Shown: positions 1 to 10,776 of the stretch, piece by piece | Layout: the number at the start of each line of letters is the position of its first letter | Numbering within the stretch: the first letter of the stretch is position 1 | Source of the DNA: Temnopleurus reevesii | Taxonomy: Eukaryota > Echinodermata > Echinoidea > Temnopleuroida > Temnopleuridae | Length of the DNA stretch: 24,114 nucleotides | Direction of reading: 5' to 3' | NCBI GenBank assembly: GCA_036244855.1 | Contig: BQKZ01006605.1 | Location: 22,959 to 47,072, forward strand | Program-made: the position numbers and the translations under genes | Notes under the pieces: generated by a model | What the model was told of the DNA's origin: nothing | Databases searched by the model: none | The model's input: the letters and a program-made list of their open reading frames with translations, nothing else

Positions 1-1699
1 TTTAATCGACTTTGGTGGTAAAAGTGTAAACTTGAGTCAACTTTACCAAATGTTTGTTGGTCGAATCTGGGGCAAAAATCATCGCCGACGCACTCCGCAC
101 GCTTCAATAGGATTGTACACAAATTGAATACATCGCGCGCACCTGGTCGCTATTCTCCGGGTTTGCCCAATATGGAAGGAGAGGAAAGAAAATAACATTT
201 ACAACGGTACTATTACTATCTAGACATTTTTTTGTTGTTAAATGCGCATACCATGAATGAAAATTTGCAAAGTTGCAGTTGATTTTGAATAACTTGTACT
301 TGTGAAGTTGTGGTTTTCCTTCCTCCGGTGTGCGAAGAACGACGGCGTCAGGCCATGGGCTTGTTGGGTTGTTTGAGGCGTTGTTGTCGGAGTAGGTGGA
401 TTTTAAGGAGTATTTAGGCTTCTATCAATGCCTAAATTATTTTGTGCGATGGGGTAACATTCTAACAATAATTTGTATACTTTTTGTAGAGCATTTTTGG
501 ATCGTGGTACTTAGCAAAATATATCTCTTAAAATACTCAATTATTTTTTTTAAATATTGACACGAAATAATACTAGATAGTTTAGGCTTCGAACATTTCC
601 AAAAATAAAATTAATCCACGAAAGAATCACGGAGATATCGCGATATCAAAATTTGATTGACGAAACGATCGATTCGCTCCATGTTGGAAAATAGTGAGAA
701 TTGTCAACAAACTGTCATATTAATTCGTAGGCCCCGTTTTGAATCGGATTTACTATGAAATTGCTTCCATCTAAGATGCAAAATTTACAGTAGCTTGACC
801 ACAAAATATCAAGGAATTGAATGGTATGTCTGCTTACTTACAAATTTTGATGATTTCTGTCTGAAAATTGGAGGGATTCGCTTCAGACTGTCGCGAGTTT
901 CGGCAAATGCAAGCAAATCTGCCAATCTTTTGGCAATATTTTCATTATTTTTGGTCCTTTTTGCTAAGAAAATTTCCAGGTTAGGCAAATAAACAATGCT
1001 CTTTCTGATGGTGATGTCAGATTTGTAATTTCATCGATTTTGTAGAAAATTCATATGATGTACGAATTAATAATAATATGACACGCACATTAATGACAGC
1101 ACCTCCTCTTCTTCTTTGGTTGGCTTCCTCCAGTGTGGAGAACTGTCAGCGGGACAGGATTCCTTCAGGTGCGTGAAGTTTACGCGATAGGAGACATTAT
1201 TTACAGCGAGGCACTGATTCGTTTAATGTGTATGTCAAGCAAGAACTTAAGAGATAGATTGACAGATATTGAGTCACAAAGAGAGATATGGGAGCAAGAG
1301 CCAAGAAGGGTTAGCTCTCTATAGCATTCAGGTTGTGTGGGGGTTGAAGAAATGTGATCATGCAGTGCACTTGGCCACTGGGAGGGGAGGTTATCTCGAA
1401 TGTTGGAGTAGAGCTGGCATTCTTCCTGTGAAATCCTTTCCACTGTGCTTGTATGCACACCTGAATCTACTCTTAATACCCACTACTGCCTGCGTATAAT
1501 CTGACTTTGTATCTCTGATCAAGCAATTCTCCAGAACTGGAGAAAGTCAAAAAGAGAAAAGTTGGAAAGCTAAAAAAATAATTGTGTATTTCAAGAGATA
1601 TATTGTGCTAAATATTACAAACTGAAGATGATTTTTTAAAAAATTGCAAATTATTATGACCCCATTGTAAATGATAATTTGCCTTTTGTAACAATCAAG
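1..1699. other. 5' flank, no supported gene
   Basis: AT-rich sequence without a convincing coding region. Short open frames here lack conserved motifs. A perfect 14-bp palindrome GATATCGCGATATC lies at 634-647. Two short stretches near 316-352 and 1122-1160 share the pattern TTCCTCC(A/G)GTGTG..GAGAAC, with a GGTG donor-like site after the second; these could be promoter or 5' non-coding exon sequence of the downstream gene, but this is not established. Confidence 0.4.
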
Positions 1700-1836
1700 G
1701 TGCAGAGTCATCAGCTTCTGAGATTGAAGATACTAGCTCGGACCTTGTATTTCCAGATGACGAATCATCTAGTGATGAACGACAACCTTCTTCCCCATGC
1801 TCAAGCTCAACAATTTCGGTTCTTGAAGAAAATCCA
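1700..1836 (+). CDS. Proposed early coding exon of Tnp2-type transposase gene (acidic, Ser-rich)
   Basis: The stretch reads openly as a serine- and acid-rich segment (ESSASEIEDTSSD, then FPDDESSSDERQPSSP) and ends CCA followed by GTAAGT, a strong 5' splice site at 1837. The 3' splice site is either AAG ending at 1699 or GCAG ending at 1705; both need an upstream exon ending in phase 1, which I did not find. The exon ends in phase 0, matching the proposed next exon at 4082. Acidic low-complexity N-termini are common in large animal transposases, so assignment to the same gene is inference from strand, phase and order. No start codon is visible in it, so the gene's true start is further upstream or in another exon. 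Confidence 0.45.
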
Positions 1837-2426
1837 GTAAGTGTGACATAAGAATTTGTTCTGAAATCGCTCATTTTGAGTTTTGGGTACATGTAGCTCT
1901 TGCAGAATTTATCTATTCAAAATATTTTGATTGTGTGTTTAAATTTTGATCGGGCTCATGAATTGTGTAGTTTGCACATCTTTCCATTCCACTTGTCAAT
2001 GGTTGACTGCAAATTGAAAAAAAAAAACTCATGAAATCCTAAAATACAAGTGGTCATTAAACAATGTGAATAAGTCACTGTATCTAAATTCCTGCCCAAT
2101 TGGTGTGTGTACAGTTCAGCCATAAGCAATTTTCTGAATATTCTAGAATGTTTCTGTATATTTGGTAATGTGCATTAACTAGTATTATGATTGTGCATAC
2201 CAATTATAGATTCCTTAATATTTGCTCAGCCACATTTTAAGCCACACAATTAAGATTAATAATTTGCATAATTCAGTGTAACTGTACGTGTTTCAAGTTA
2301 AGTCATTTTGTTACATTGCTATTAAATATTTTATTTTTAAGTTAGTATATAAAATGAAAGTAATAGGAAACAATTTTCACAATAATTGCAATGAACCCCA
2401 CATATGGGAAAATGAAATATGCCCTG

Positions 2427-3290
2427 TTCAAGTCAGCCACATATGCACTGTGTCAAGATTGACACTAGTTCAAAGTGCTTGAAGTCTGCCCGATATGCAG
2501 CGTGTGAAGGTTGACACTAGTTCAAAGTGCTTGAAGTCTGCCACACATGCAGCGTGTGAAGGTTGACACTAGTTCAAAGTGCTTGAAGTCTGCCCGATAT
2601 GCAGCGTGTGAAGGTTGACACTAGTTCAAAGTGCTTGAAGTCTGCCCGATATGCAGCGTGTGAAGGTTGACACTAGTTCAAAGTGCTTGAAGTCTGCCCG
2701 ATATGCAGCGTGTGAAGGTTGACACTAGTTCAAAGTGCTTGAAGTCTGCCCGATATGCAGCGTGTGAAGGTTGACACTAGTTCAAAGTGCTTGAAGTCTG
2801 CCCGATATGCAGCGTGTGAAGGTTGACACTAGTTCAAAGTGCTTGAAGTCTGCCCGATATGCAGCGTGTGAAGGTTGACACTAGTTCAAAGTGCTTGAAG
2901 TCTGCCCGACATGCAGCGTGTGAAGGTCGACACTAGTTCAAAGTGCTAGAAGTCTGCCACACATGCAGTGTGTGAAGGTTGACACAAGTGCAAAGTGCTA
3001 GAAGTCTGCCACACAAGCAGTGTGTGAAGGTTGACACAAGTGCAAAGTGCTAGAAGTCTGCCACACATGCAGTGTGTGAAGGTTGACACAAGTGCAAAGT
3101 GCTAGAAGTCTGCCACACATGCAGTGTGTGAAGGTTGACACAAGTGCAAAGTTCTAGAAGTCTGCCACACAAGCAGTGTGTGAAATTTAACACAAGTACA
3201 AAGTGCTTGAAGTCTGCCTCATGTGCAGTGTAAATGAAGGTTGACACAAGTGCAAAGTGCTAGAAGTCTGCCATATGTGTAAAGGTCAAC
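2427..3290. repeat. 52-bp tandem satellite, about 16 copies
   Basis: The anchor GCT(T/A)GAAGTCTG recurs at 2477, 2529, 2581, 2633, 2685, 2737, 2789, 2841, 2893, 2945, 2997, 3049, 3101, 3153 and 3205, exactly 52 bp apart, then at 3259 after a 2-bp gain. Two subtypes are visible. The left block (2477-2940) has CTAGTTCAAAGTGCTT and CCCGATATGCAGCG; the right block (2945-3250) has CAAGTGCAAAGTGCTA and CCACACATGCAGTG. A degenerate copy opens the array at about 2427. The unit contains no conserved coding frame (52 is not a multiple of 3). Confidence 0.95.
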
Positions 3291-3376
3291 AATATTAAAT
3301 AATCAACACTGCATGATATTGCTGGTTATTCGTCCGTTTTCAAGAAGTTCTTGTTTTGCAGCTGAATTACAATGTA

Positions 3377-3500
3377 ATAATAATGATAATATTCAGTACT
3401 TTTATAGCGCATAATACATAGCCAAAGCATGTCCCTATGCACTTATACACCGCAGAAAAAGTAATAACAGAACAGAGAGTGGAGAGTATAGATCTGCTTT
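3377..3500. repeat. Dispersed AATAATAATGATAAT/TTTATAGCGC repeat fragment
   Basis: An AAT-rich run leads into TTTATAGCGCAT and a CAAAGCATGTCCCTATGCACTTA segment. This resembles a dispersed repeat common in marine invertebrate genomes that carries a TTTATAGCGC core. Assigned from memory of the core motif only; boundaries are approximate. Confidence 0.4.
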
Positions 3501-4081
3501 AAAAAGCAAGAAAACAACGTACATTGATATTGTGCACCGTAACAAGGCCTTTGGACCCTCAAAATTTGTCTTGTTGTATGGGTATATCAGGAATCTTGCC
3601 CATGTATATCCGACTATTAAAGAAACAATACAAGGAGCAGGGTCATAAACATAACCCTGTTACGTTAGGGATCTTATTATGTCCAACCTCTTTAAACGAT
3701 AATCTACCGTAGTAGGTTATTGCATTTTTCCAGGTGACTCGCATATTCCAAAACTGCATTACAAAGATGACCAATACAGTGTAGGTGTTTTGAACATTTA
3801 ATATTTTACATAAACACATACTCCAAGACCATTTTTCCTTCAGATCTACATTGAATGTCTTCCGCAGCACACCTATATCAGTGCTATACTCTTTCTTTTT
3901 GTTTTTTTTTTATAATTATTATTGATCCTGTAAATCTTGTTATTTCTAGCATTTAAAACCACTCGGCGAAAAAAGCAACCCCCCCCCTTTTTTTTCAGAG
4001 GGATCTGTGTAAAATCAGCATTCTTTTTAAGAGAGAGTTCTCCAACATATATCTTTTATTTTACTTTACTTCGATTTGCAG

Positions 4082-4445
4082 AAAGCACTTCACGTATCTT
4101 GCAGTGGCACGTGTAGGAGGAGACGGCGCTCAAAAGATGCCATTAAAAAACGGTCGAAAAGAAGGAGGGCAACAAAAAAAGCAAACTATCGCAAAAAGAA
4201 TCAGGAAAATGGAAAAGACAATCATAATCAGGGCTTTTCATCCATTGATAGTACTTCCATAAGCACACCAGCAGTGAACACAACATCATCATCGTCATCT
4301 TCATCCTCATCATCCAAAATTGACAAAGGGAAGAAATTATATGAAAGGGATGAACATTACTTGAGCGAAGATCCTTTAGCGAAGAAATTTGTCCAGTGGA
4401 GAACTCATTATTGGCAAATGAAACGATTGGAAAAACACCCAATAT
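4082..4445 (+). CDS. Proposed internal exon: basic and Ser-rich segment of transposase gene
   Basis: It follows a pyrimidine-rich tract and TTTGCAG. The frame is open for 121 codons: Cys residues (HVSCSGTC), a strongly basic block (CRRRRRSKDAIKKRSKRRR) suited to nuclear import or DNA binding, an Asn/Gln-rich stretch, a run of ten Ser, then KLYERDEHYLSEDPLAKKF and WRTHYWQMKRLEKHP. A donor GTAAGC follows at 4446; reading through instead gives a stop at 4457-4459. The entry phase (0) matches the exon ending at 1836. The exit at 4446 is phase 1, which does not fit the next proposed exon, so either a small exon is missing or this exon ends differently. Coding is likely because the last 40 residues have normal protein-like composition. 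Confidence 0.5.
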
Positions 4446-5354
4446 GTAAGCATGATTAGCCACCTTACAGTACAGTACCTCAAGAGATTTGTCCCTTTAT
4501 AATAAAATGCATGCAAAATACAAGTTGGATGATTGAAGCTCTTAAAAATCACACCCAGCAAAGGAATAATGAGAATTGTTACAATATTGAATTTGTGCAA
4601 ACATGTTTTAATTCAATTTTCAATTGTATTGTTCATTTAATAAAAATACCCTAAAAATCAAAAGATAATATCCTTTGGATACTAGAATTTTGACATTGGG
4701 ATTATGCCCAGAGAGAATGTTATAGACAATTCTAAGGTATGCATAAATTCTACAGAAGTACATGTACAGTACAGGTTAAAGTGGTAAGAATTTGAAGAAT
4801 GTGTACGTGTATTGATCCCTAAGGAAAAAAAAGGAATGTAATAATTTAACAAAAATTTGGGTATGGAGGAAATGTACAACAATCAAGTTTAGAGCTCATT
4901 TTTATTGTCTTGAAGTCATTCATAAATAATTCTAAATAACCACAGCACAGGTTTAAAAACAACTTTGGTATTTCTTCTTTTTTTTTAAAGTAAGAATAAG
5001 TATGGCAGAATAAAAGAAATATTTAATATCCAAAAAGGAATGATGAGCTTTGGGCCCGCAAAGCGATTACAATCTAACCTCAGAAACTTTGATGAGGTTT
5101 ATCCATTTCTGGCATGTGAACATTGTTACTGTCAAATTTGTTGTATTTGGAAATATACATGACCAACAAATTCATAAAGTTAAGGTTATTCCTGTTTTGA
5201 CCAAAGGTTATGAACATGCATGTACACTGTAGCACTGGCTTAATCAACTGAAGACTTTTTGTTTGAAGAAGTAAAGATAATAAGAAAGTTCAAGTTTCCA
5301 GCTTTGATTGCATCAATTCTATTATTTTGTCATGTTTAATCCTATCTTGCACAG
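4446..5354 (+). other. Proposed intron or intergenic gap
   Basis: AT-rich sequence between the donor at 4446 and the acceptor TTGCACAG at 5347-5354. No repeat or coding segment recognised, but a short unseen exon is expected here because the flanking exon phases disagree. Confidence 0.35.
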
Positions 5355-5439
5355 AGTGAATATGGACAAGAGGATTTGCAAAATGAATTTAACAGTGCAG
5401 GAGAGGACAACATCATTCCTGACAGGGATCAAGATACAG
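5355..5439 (+). CDS. Proposed small acidic exon of transposase gene
   Basis: An 85-bp stretch between CTTGCACAG and GTGGGT. In phase 0 it reads SEYGQEDLQNEFNSAGED, then NIIPDRDQDT, ending in phase 1 (ACA G). The next acceptor at 6298 opens with GA GAC GAT, so the splice rebuilds GGA and joins DQDT to GDDPGED without breaking the frame. That phase match and the acidic continuity support the exon. The first codon is phase 0, whereas the exon at 4082-4445 exits in phase 1. Confidence 0.5.
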
Positions 5440-6298
5440 GTGGGTGTTTTTTAGACAAATTTACATTGTATACTAGGCAATTAATCCAAGCTCTTACGAA
5501 AAAATAAACTCTGCAAATGATGGATTCATGTTCCAATAAAATGCAATCTTGATTTAATCATCTGCCAATATCTTGACCATGAAAAAATGAAAGTTTTATT
5601 TCCTAGGTAGATCAACTTCTATTATATATCATTTTTTACATGTATGCAAGGGGTACACTTTTCATGTCTCTTACATTCAAATCTTTGGCTTGTTCAGAGA
5701 GAGAAATATAAGAATTCATGTCAAACTTTGTTATATTGAGATCATTGGGACTAGAGAAATTCATTCTCTATATTGAAACCTTGTTATATCTGTGCACTTT
5801 ATAACAAGGTTGGACTGTACAAGCAAAGTCAACATGTCCCCTCCCCAAAAAACTACTTTGTGTTTTACTTCTGATTCATAACAAATGTGTTTTTTTTTCA
5901 CTCGACATAAAGATGGTGAGCTAGCGATTGATTTTTAATGAAATATACACACTATAGTTATTGAATAGCTTAGAAGATAATGCAAGCAATTTCCAAGCCT
6001 ATTGTCAAGTTCAAATGTCATCTGAGATCAATTTTGTGACATCTTACCCTGACAATTTTGGTTCCTTCAGAATTGTTCAATTTTCCATCAAACCCAGCAA
6101 GCATAAGTGTGCTTCACCAATTATGTTGGAACAAATTTCAGGGCAATTGTCAAGTCGTAGGTCATCTAATTTTTTTCTTAATCTTATGTCATCTTATTAG
6201 TATGCTAATGCAGCTGCACACATGTATGTTGTTAAGGCCTTGTTCTGACAAGATTTTCAATGGTGTCATATATTCATATGTTTACATTTTATTCACAG
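5440..6298 (+). other. Proposed intron with a CAGT-type repeat end
   Basis: It begins GTGGGT and ends TTTATTCACAG. The frame of the downstream exon happens to remain open back to 6058, but that stretch has low-complexity hydrophobic composition typical of non-coding AT-rich DNA. It contains a repeat end at about 5725-5821 reading TATAACAAGGTTGGACTGTA. Confidence 0.45.
5725..5821. repeat. One end of a CAGT..ACTG/TA-type inverted-repeat element
   Basis: The sequence AACCTTGTTATATC followed by ATAACAAGGTTGGACTGTA resembles the terminal repeats of pogo/Tc1-like non-autonomous elements seen elsewhere in the window (10777-10952). Its left partner is not clear. Confidence 0.4.
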
Positions 6299-8766
6299 GA
6301 GACGATCCTGGTGAGGACACTCTTTCAAACGTCTCTGCATACATGAGTGATGCTAACGATGATGCAATGTTTGAAGATGCACAATCTATTAATTCCACAA
6401 GTGGTGAGGATAGTGTAGGAGAGGAGGATGGACATATTGATGGAGATGAAGAGGATGGCAGAGACCTGGAAAATGGAATACATGAAGATGAAAGACATGA
6501 TGAAGGACATGATGATGGACATGATGAAGGACATGATGATGGACATGATGAAGGTGATACTCTTAATGATCCAATATTTCATGGTTCCCAGGTTACTAAA
6601 GCGGAAGCAGTACTAATGATTTTAACATTCGTGATGAGACATTGTTTGTCATCCGCCGCCATCGCTCATCTGTTAGAATTGATAAATGTTTTATGTTCAC
6701 GAGTTATTTTCAATTCAGTTAAGTCGGTATTGAATATTTTTTTTTCAAGTAAAGTCCTGGCCCTCACCTTTCACTTTTACTGTGTTTCTTGCTACAGTTA
6801 CGTCAAAGCATTTGAAAACCTCTCCCAAGATCATGTTATCTGTCCACAATGTAACGATACTTGTGTAACACAAAATCTGAGTAATGGCAATTTTTTTGTA
6901 ACTACTGACTTGCGTTCTGCAATCAAACTTCTTTTTGAAAGACCAGACATCGCTCCTCATTTGTCATACCGCCAAAATAGAAAAAAATTCTCTGATGAAG
7001 GTGTAGAGGATATTTTTGATGGTGAAGTGTATCAGAAATTATTAGCTGATGAGGAAGTGCTTGGTAATGAGAATAATTTTTCTTACATTTTTAATTCTGA
7101 TGGTGTACCCATATTTCAATCGTCAAGTTATTCCATATGGCCAATATTCATTATGATAAATGAACTCCCTCCAAAGTTAAGACATCAAAATCTTATTTTG
7201 GCTGGTGTTTGGTTTGGCAAAACAGAACCAAAGATGGAGATGTTTTTAGACAAATTCACAGAATGTGCAAAGGATATTGCTGAGAAAGGTTTTACTTGGA
7301 AAAGAGGAGAGGACACGGTTCGTAGCAAAATGTTTGGGATATGTTGTTGTGCGGATGCACCTGCTAGAGCATCCATGCAGAATACTATTCGATTTAATGG
7401 GTATCATGGATGTAGCCTATGCTACCATCCAGGAAAAGCTATTGATAGGGTTGTTAAATACCCTATTGACGTGTGCAATTATGAAGATCGAACAGATGTA
7501 GAAATTTTGGAGGACATGGTACAGTCTGTAGAAGAAGGAAGGCCAATAAGAGGTGTGAAGGGTCCGAGTCCTTTAATAAATCTTCCATATTTTCCAATCT
7601 GTTGGGGATTTCCCCCAGATTTCATGCATTGCCTCCTCTTAGGTGTTGCTAGACAATTGGCTGAGCTGTGGTTTGCATCACCTGCTGGAAACCCCTTTTA
7701 CATAGGTTCTGCTAGAGTGATGGCCGTGATTAATTCACGTCTACGTTCTATCAGGCCTCCAAGTTCAGTTGCCAGATCACCTAGACCATTAACTGAAAGG
7801 AAATACTGGAAAGCATCTGAATGGTATATGTGGCTTTTGGTGTACTGCTTGCCTTGCTTGTATGGTATTCTTCCTCAGGATTATTGGGTTCACTTACTTT
7901 CCCTAGTACAGGCATCCTTTCTACTTTTGCAGAAATCTGTTTCATCTGCAGACCTCGACTTAAGCGATATTTTACTGTTTTCTTTTGTGGGCAAATGTCA
8001 GATATTGTATGGTGCATCTGCCATGACTTTCAATATCCATACTTTGACGCATCTGCCCAAAAGTGTTAAAAAATGGGGACCATTGTGGACTCATTCTTGT
8101 TTCCCATTCGAGGCAGGAAACTGGAGATTAAAACGCCAACTTCATGGAAATAGGGGTATTATTATGCAAGCTGGGCAGAAGTTTTTGTTCATTCAGATGC
8201 TTCCCAGCTTAGTGAGGAAACGTGTAATTTTAGATGAAGTGAAATTTTTTTGCAATATGATGTCTTCTGGGGCCAAGAAATTAGGGCAAGATATTTATAA
8301 GCAGGTTGTTCTTCTAGGTGTAGGTACTGTAAGGCAGCTTAAAGAGTTGGAGTATGCTGCATTTCTTTCATCTGGCTATGAAGTTGCTTTGGATAGGGTA
8401 GTCGTTGCTTATGAAAGAATTCGAAGAAATGGTTTGCTCTTTTGTACATCTGAATACCGATCTGGCACTATGAAAAGAAACAATCAGTTAGTTGTTTTTT
8501 CTAATGAAAGAGTGGGCGAAATACAGAGCATATTAACCCTGCAGGATCAGTGTTTCATGATAGTCAAATGGTTATTCCTTGAGAAACTTGACCATTTTCG
8601 GGATACCGAATTAGATGCCCAAATTTCTCACATTGAATTATGTACAGGAACAGACGATGTGCTTGCAGCTGTCCCTGCTGCTGAAGCAGAGGTGAATGGC
8701 TTAGAAATGGTCATTAATGATGTAAGATATGTCGTTACTTTGCCTAACTATGTGGCTTTGAATTAA
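6299..8766 (+). CDS. Tnp2-type (CACTA/EnSpm, CMC) transposase, main C-terminal exon
   Basis: One open frame of about 820 codons ending in TAA at 8764-8766. The product would act on DNA in the nucleus as a cut-and-paste transposase. In order: an acidic region with a His-Asp-Glu/Gly repeat (6494-6558); a hydrophobic helix ending in a Cys-x2-Cys pair at 6781 and 6790, followed by a second pair at 6841 and 6850, zinc-ribbon-like; Asn-Ser-Asp-Gly with Asp at 7099, followed by IWPIFIMINELPPKLR; CCADAPARA with Asp at 7354; HGCSLCYHPG at 7405-7434; FPPDFMHCLLLGV at 7609-7647; HTLTHLPKSV near 8041; and FPFEAGNWRLKR with Glu at 8110. The two Asp and the Glu are candidates for the DDE triad; that assignment is inference. 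The acceptor at 6298 is chosen over the open frame back to 6058. If upstream exons are wrong, ATG 6342 is a possible start. Confidence 0.9.
6494..6558 (+). repeat. In-frame HDEGHDDG minisatellite
   Basis: Imperfect 24-bp repeat of GATGAAGGACAT alternating with GATGATGGACAT inside the transposase frame, giving alternating HDEG and HDDG. Being a multiple of 3, length changes would keep the frame. Confidence 0.85.
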
Positions 8767-9380
8767 GGGACGAGTGGGTAGTGCTTCATTTAGTCATTTT
8801 TAAGGGGAAGTCCAGGTGATTATTAAAGCTATATATCTTGGAGAGCAAAAATATGACTTTCAAGAAATGTCTTAGATTAGTCGAGTAATCATTGAAAAAT
8901 GTTACGAACGATCCGGTTGCATTCATAATTCAGTTCATAACAATGAAATCGATCCCAGAATATTATGCTATTTAATGCACGATACTTTAATGACTTTAAT
9001 TATACAAGACTGAGCAGTTCTTTTTAATAATTGTCAGCCTATAAAAATAATTTGCAGTAATAATTTTCTGTCTCTCTAAGAATCTTTACAAGTCTTGTCA
9101 GAAAATTAGGATATCTGTCGTCTTTGCAACAGTGAATATGTTCACGAAGGAGTAAATCTTGCAAAATTAACTTTGTGGAATCATTCTGCCAGAGTATTTC
9201 ATGTTAGTTGTCACATTCAATTATTCACTGTGGTCATTTATTTTCTCTCAATATTTCTCATATCAAATTGTGAGTGTTATGTAAATGATCTATGTACATA
9301 AGAGTGTATATGTACGAAGCAACCACGTTCTGTTAAATATTTTAAAAATGAGATGAGTAAAATGTTGAACGTAACAAACA
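8767..9380 (+). other. 3' untranslated region and flank of the transposase gene
   Basis: AT-rich sequence with no coding signal. ATTAAA at 8822-8827, the common variant poly(A) signal, lies 56 bp past the stop and is the best nearby candidate. No reversed CACTA-type end (TAGTG after an inverted repeat) was recognised. Confidence 0.4.
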
Positions 9381-9656
9381 GATTTTTCTATCTCTCTTCA
9401 TCTTGTGTCATGGTACCTGAATAGCAGCGAGACTCTCTTTTATTTCAGGGCTACACCCTATTTTTAGAGAACTATGTCTTTACTTCCATTTTCCATTATA
9501 ATCATTTTATTTTTATATAACTGTATATAAATTTGAGTAAAATGTAGAACTCAAGTGAAGACATAGTCCTTTGGTAATTGGGTTTAACCCTGAAATAAGA
9601 AAGTCTCGCTACTCTTCAGGTACGATGACACGAGATAAAAAATCTTTTTCGTATCA
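9381..9656. mobile_element. Fold-back element with arms of about 105 bp
   Basis: The left arm (about 9381-9488) and right arm (about 9552-9656) are inverted copies, sharing for example GTGTCAT(G/C)GTACCTGAA, AGCGAGACT and ATTTCAGGG with scattered mismatches and small indels. The spacer is about 63 bp. No protein is encoded. It is probably a non-autonomous inverted-repeat element or a sequence duplicated in reverse; family not identified. Confidence 0.75.
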
Positions 9657-9696
9657 ATACAGTCGAACGTACACTGTAGTATTAACAAAGTTAGAT

Positions 9697-9858
9697 AGAT
9701 TCAAACCTGCTATAGCATCCGCCTGACTATAAAGACCACCTTTCTGGTCTCCCTTGGAAGCAATTTACGTGATAATGAACCTGTCTCTTGAGACCAAATG
9801 TTCTTAAAGACCATGTTTTCTGTCTCCCTCAGGTGATCTTTATAGACAGGTTTGACTG
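9697..9858. mobile_element. TCAAACCTG..TTTGACTG inverted-repeat element (degenerate)
   Basis: The right end reads GATCTTTATAGACAGGTTTG then ACTG and TA. Its inverse is echoed on the left by TTCAAACCTG (9700-9709) and TATAAAGACCACCT (9728-9741), with an 18-bp insertion between the two blocks. CAGT..ACTG ends with TA are usual for pogo/Tc1-mariner MITEs. The left terminus has decayed. A further CAGTCGAAC at 9659 may belong to another copy. Confidence 0.5.
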
Positions 9859-10770
9859 TATAAGATTTGTAATTGTTTAATTGTATATTTCCAACTCTTT
9901 ATATTCTTTTGTTTCCTTACCATGGTACCTGTAAGGGATTCCTGATATACAGTGTAGCGTGGTAATTTACATAGACTTTGTTAGAACAAGGTTTCACTGC
10001 ATTAACTCTTTGTGCGTCCGCCCGTAAACCCCCTGTGTGTTGCATTATTTAGGAAGTGTACATGTTTGTATGGGAACTCTGTGCAAAAGTGCGAAGAAAA
10101 CATGCCAACAGATGTTCATTGACGCGAAGAAAACGTGGAATGAGTTAAGATGCAAATTTGAGGGACGATCAGTAGCCATGTTTTATTTCGCTATTTCTGG
10201 CTAACTGTTCTTTAATTTCCGTGTTAATTATGTCAATTTGATTTGTTGAGGTGTAACTGGGAAAATTTTTAATAATTATACATAAAGAAGTATTGCAATT
10301 GCATTCATGTATGTATTTTGAAGAATTGTGGCCTGATATTTAAGATGAATTTCTACGCAATTTAATCATCTCACTGTTTTTAATCCCAGCAAATATTTTT
10401 ATTTTGTTCATAAAGAAAACCTCAATATGGATTATTCTACATTTTATTTATTTTGTCGTCCTACATGTAATAGTGCAAGGAACATGCATTAACAGCACAA
10501 TTCATAAAAAAACATAATTAAAAGGAGAAAAAAAAGGCAACATTTGCGGGATAGAAGTTGTCGGAGGAAATAAGACACCTGGAAAAAAAAGGCTAACAGG
10601 CGGAGTTCGACATGGCAGGAACTGGTAATGTTAAGTATGCAACATATTAGGGGAAATTTTGCATAAACCTTGTGTTAAAATTAACTGTTTGGAATTTACC
10701 ATCTTTGTGGTTTATGGGAAATTTAATTGAATGACTCTTGGGTAGATATCTTCATATTGTTGTTATTGTT
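9859..10770. other. Non-coding AT-rich stretch
   Basis: No gene or long repeat recognised. A weak pair ATACAGTG (9947) and CAAGGTTTCACTGCA (9989) could be a very degenerate CAGT-type element. Confidence 0.4.
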
Positions 10771-10776
10771 ACTATA

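Larger units (their letters stand above)
1837..4081 (+). other. Proposed intron containing satellite and SINE-like repeat
   Basis: It starts GTAAGT and ends TTTGCAG. It carries the 52-bp satellite (2427-3290), a TTTATAGCGC-type dispersed repeat (3377-3500) and homopolymer tracts of C and T near 3980-4000. No other coding signal is seen. Confidence 0.45.

Noticed and set aside
355..420. Short frame MGLLGCLRRCCRSR with a myristoylation-like start and a donor-like site
   Set aside because: Its phase does not join to the exon at 1700 without an immediate stop, and it is very short.
1476..1500. CACTACTGCCTGCG as a possible CACTA terminal end of the transposon
   Set aside because: No matching inverted GGCAGTAGTG end was found after 8766 and the proposed first exons are not clearly inside it.
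3050..3247. Minus-strand open frame across the 52-bp satellite
   Set aside because: It is produced by the repeat; the unit length is not a multiple of 3 and the peptide is not conserved in a frame.
4143..4463. Minus-strand frame opposite the basic/Ser-rich exon
   Set aside because: Shadow of the plus-strand exon; composition follows the reverse of Ser and Lys codons.
6058..6298. The transposase frame stays open 80 codons upstream of the proposed exon start
   Set aside because: The stretch has hydrophobic low-complexity composition, unlike the acidic start that follows, and a good acceptor TTTATTCACAG ends at 6298 with a phase-matching donor at 5440; treated as intron.
6325..6582. Minus-strand MSFIMSIIMSFIMS frame
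   Set aside because: Reverse reading of the HDEG/HDDG minisatellite.
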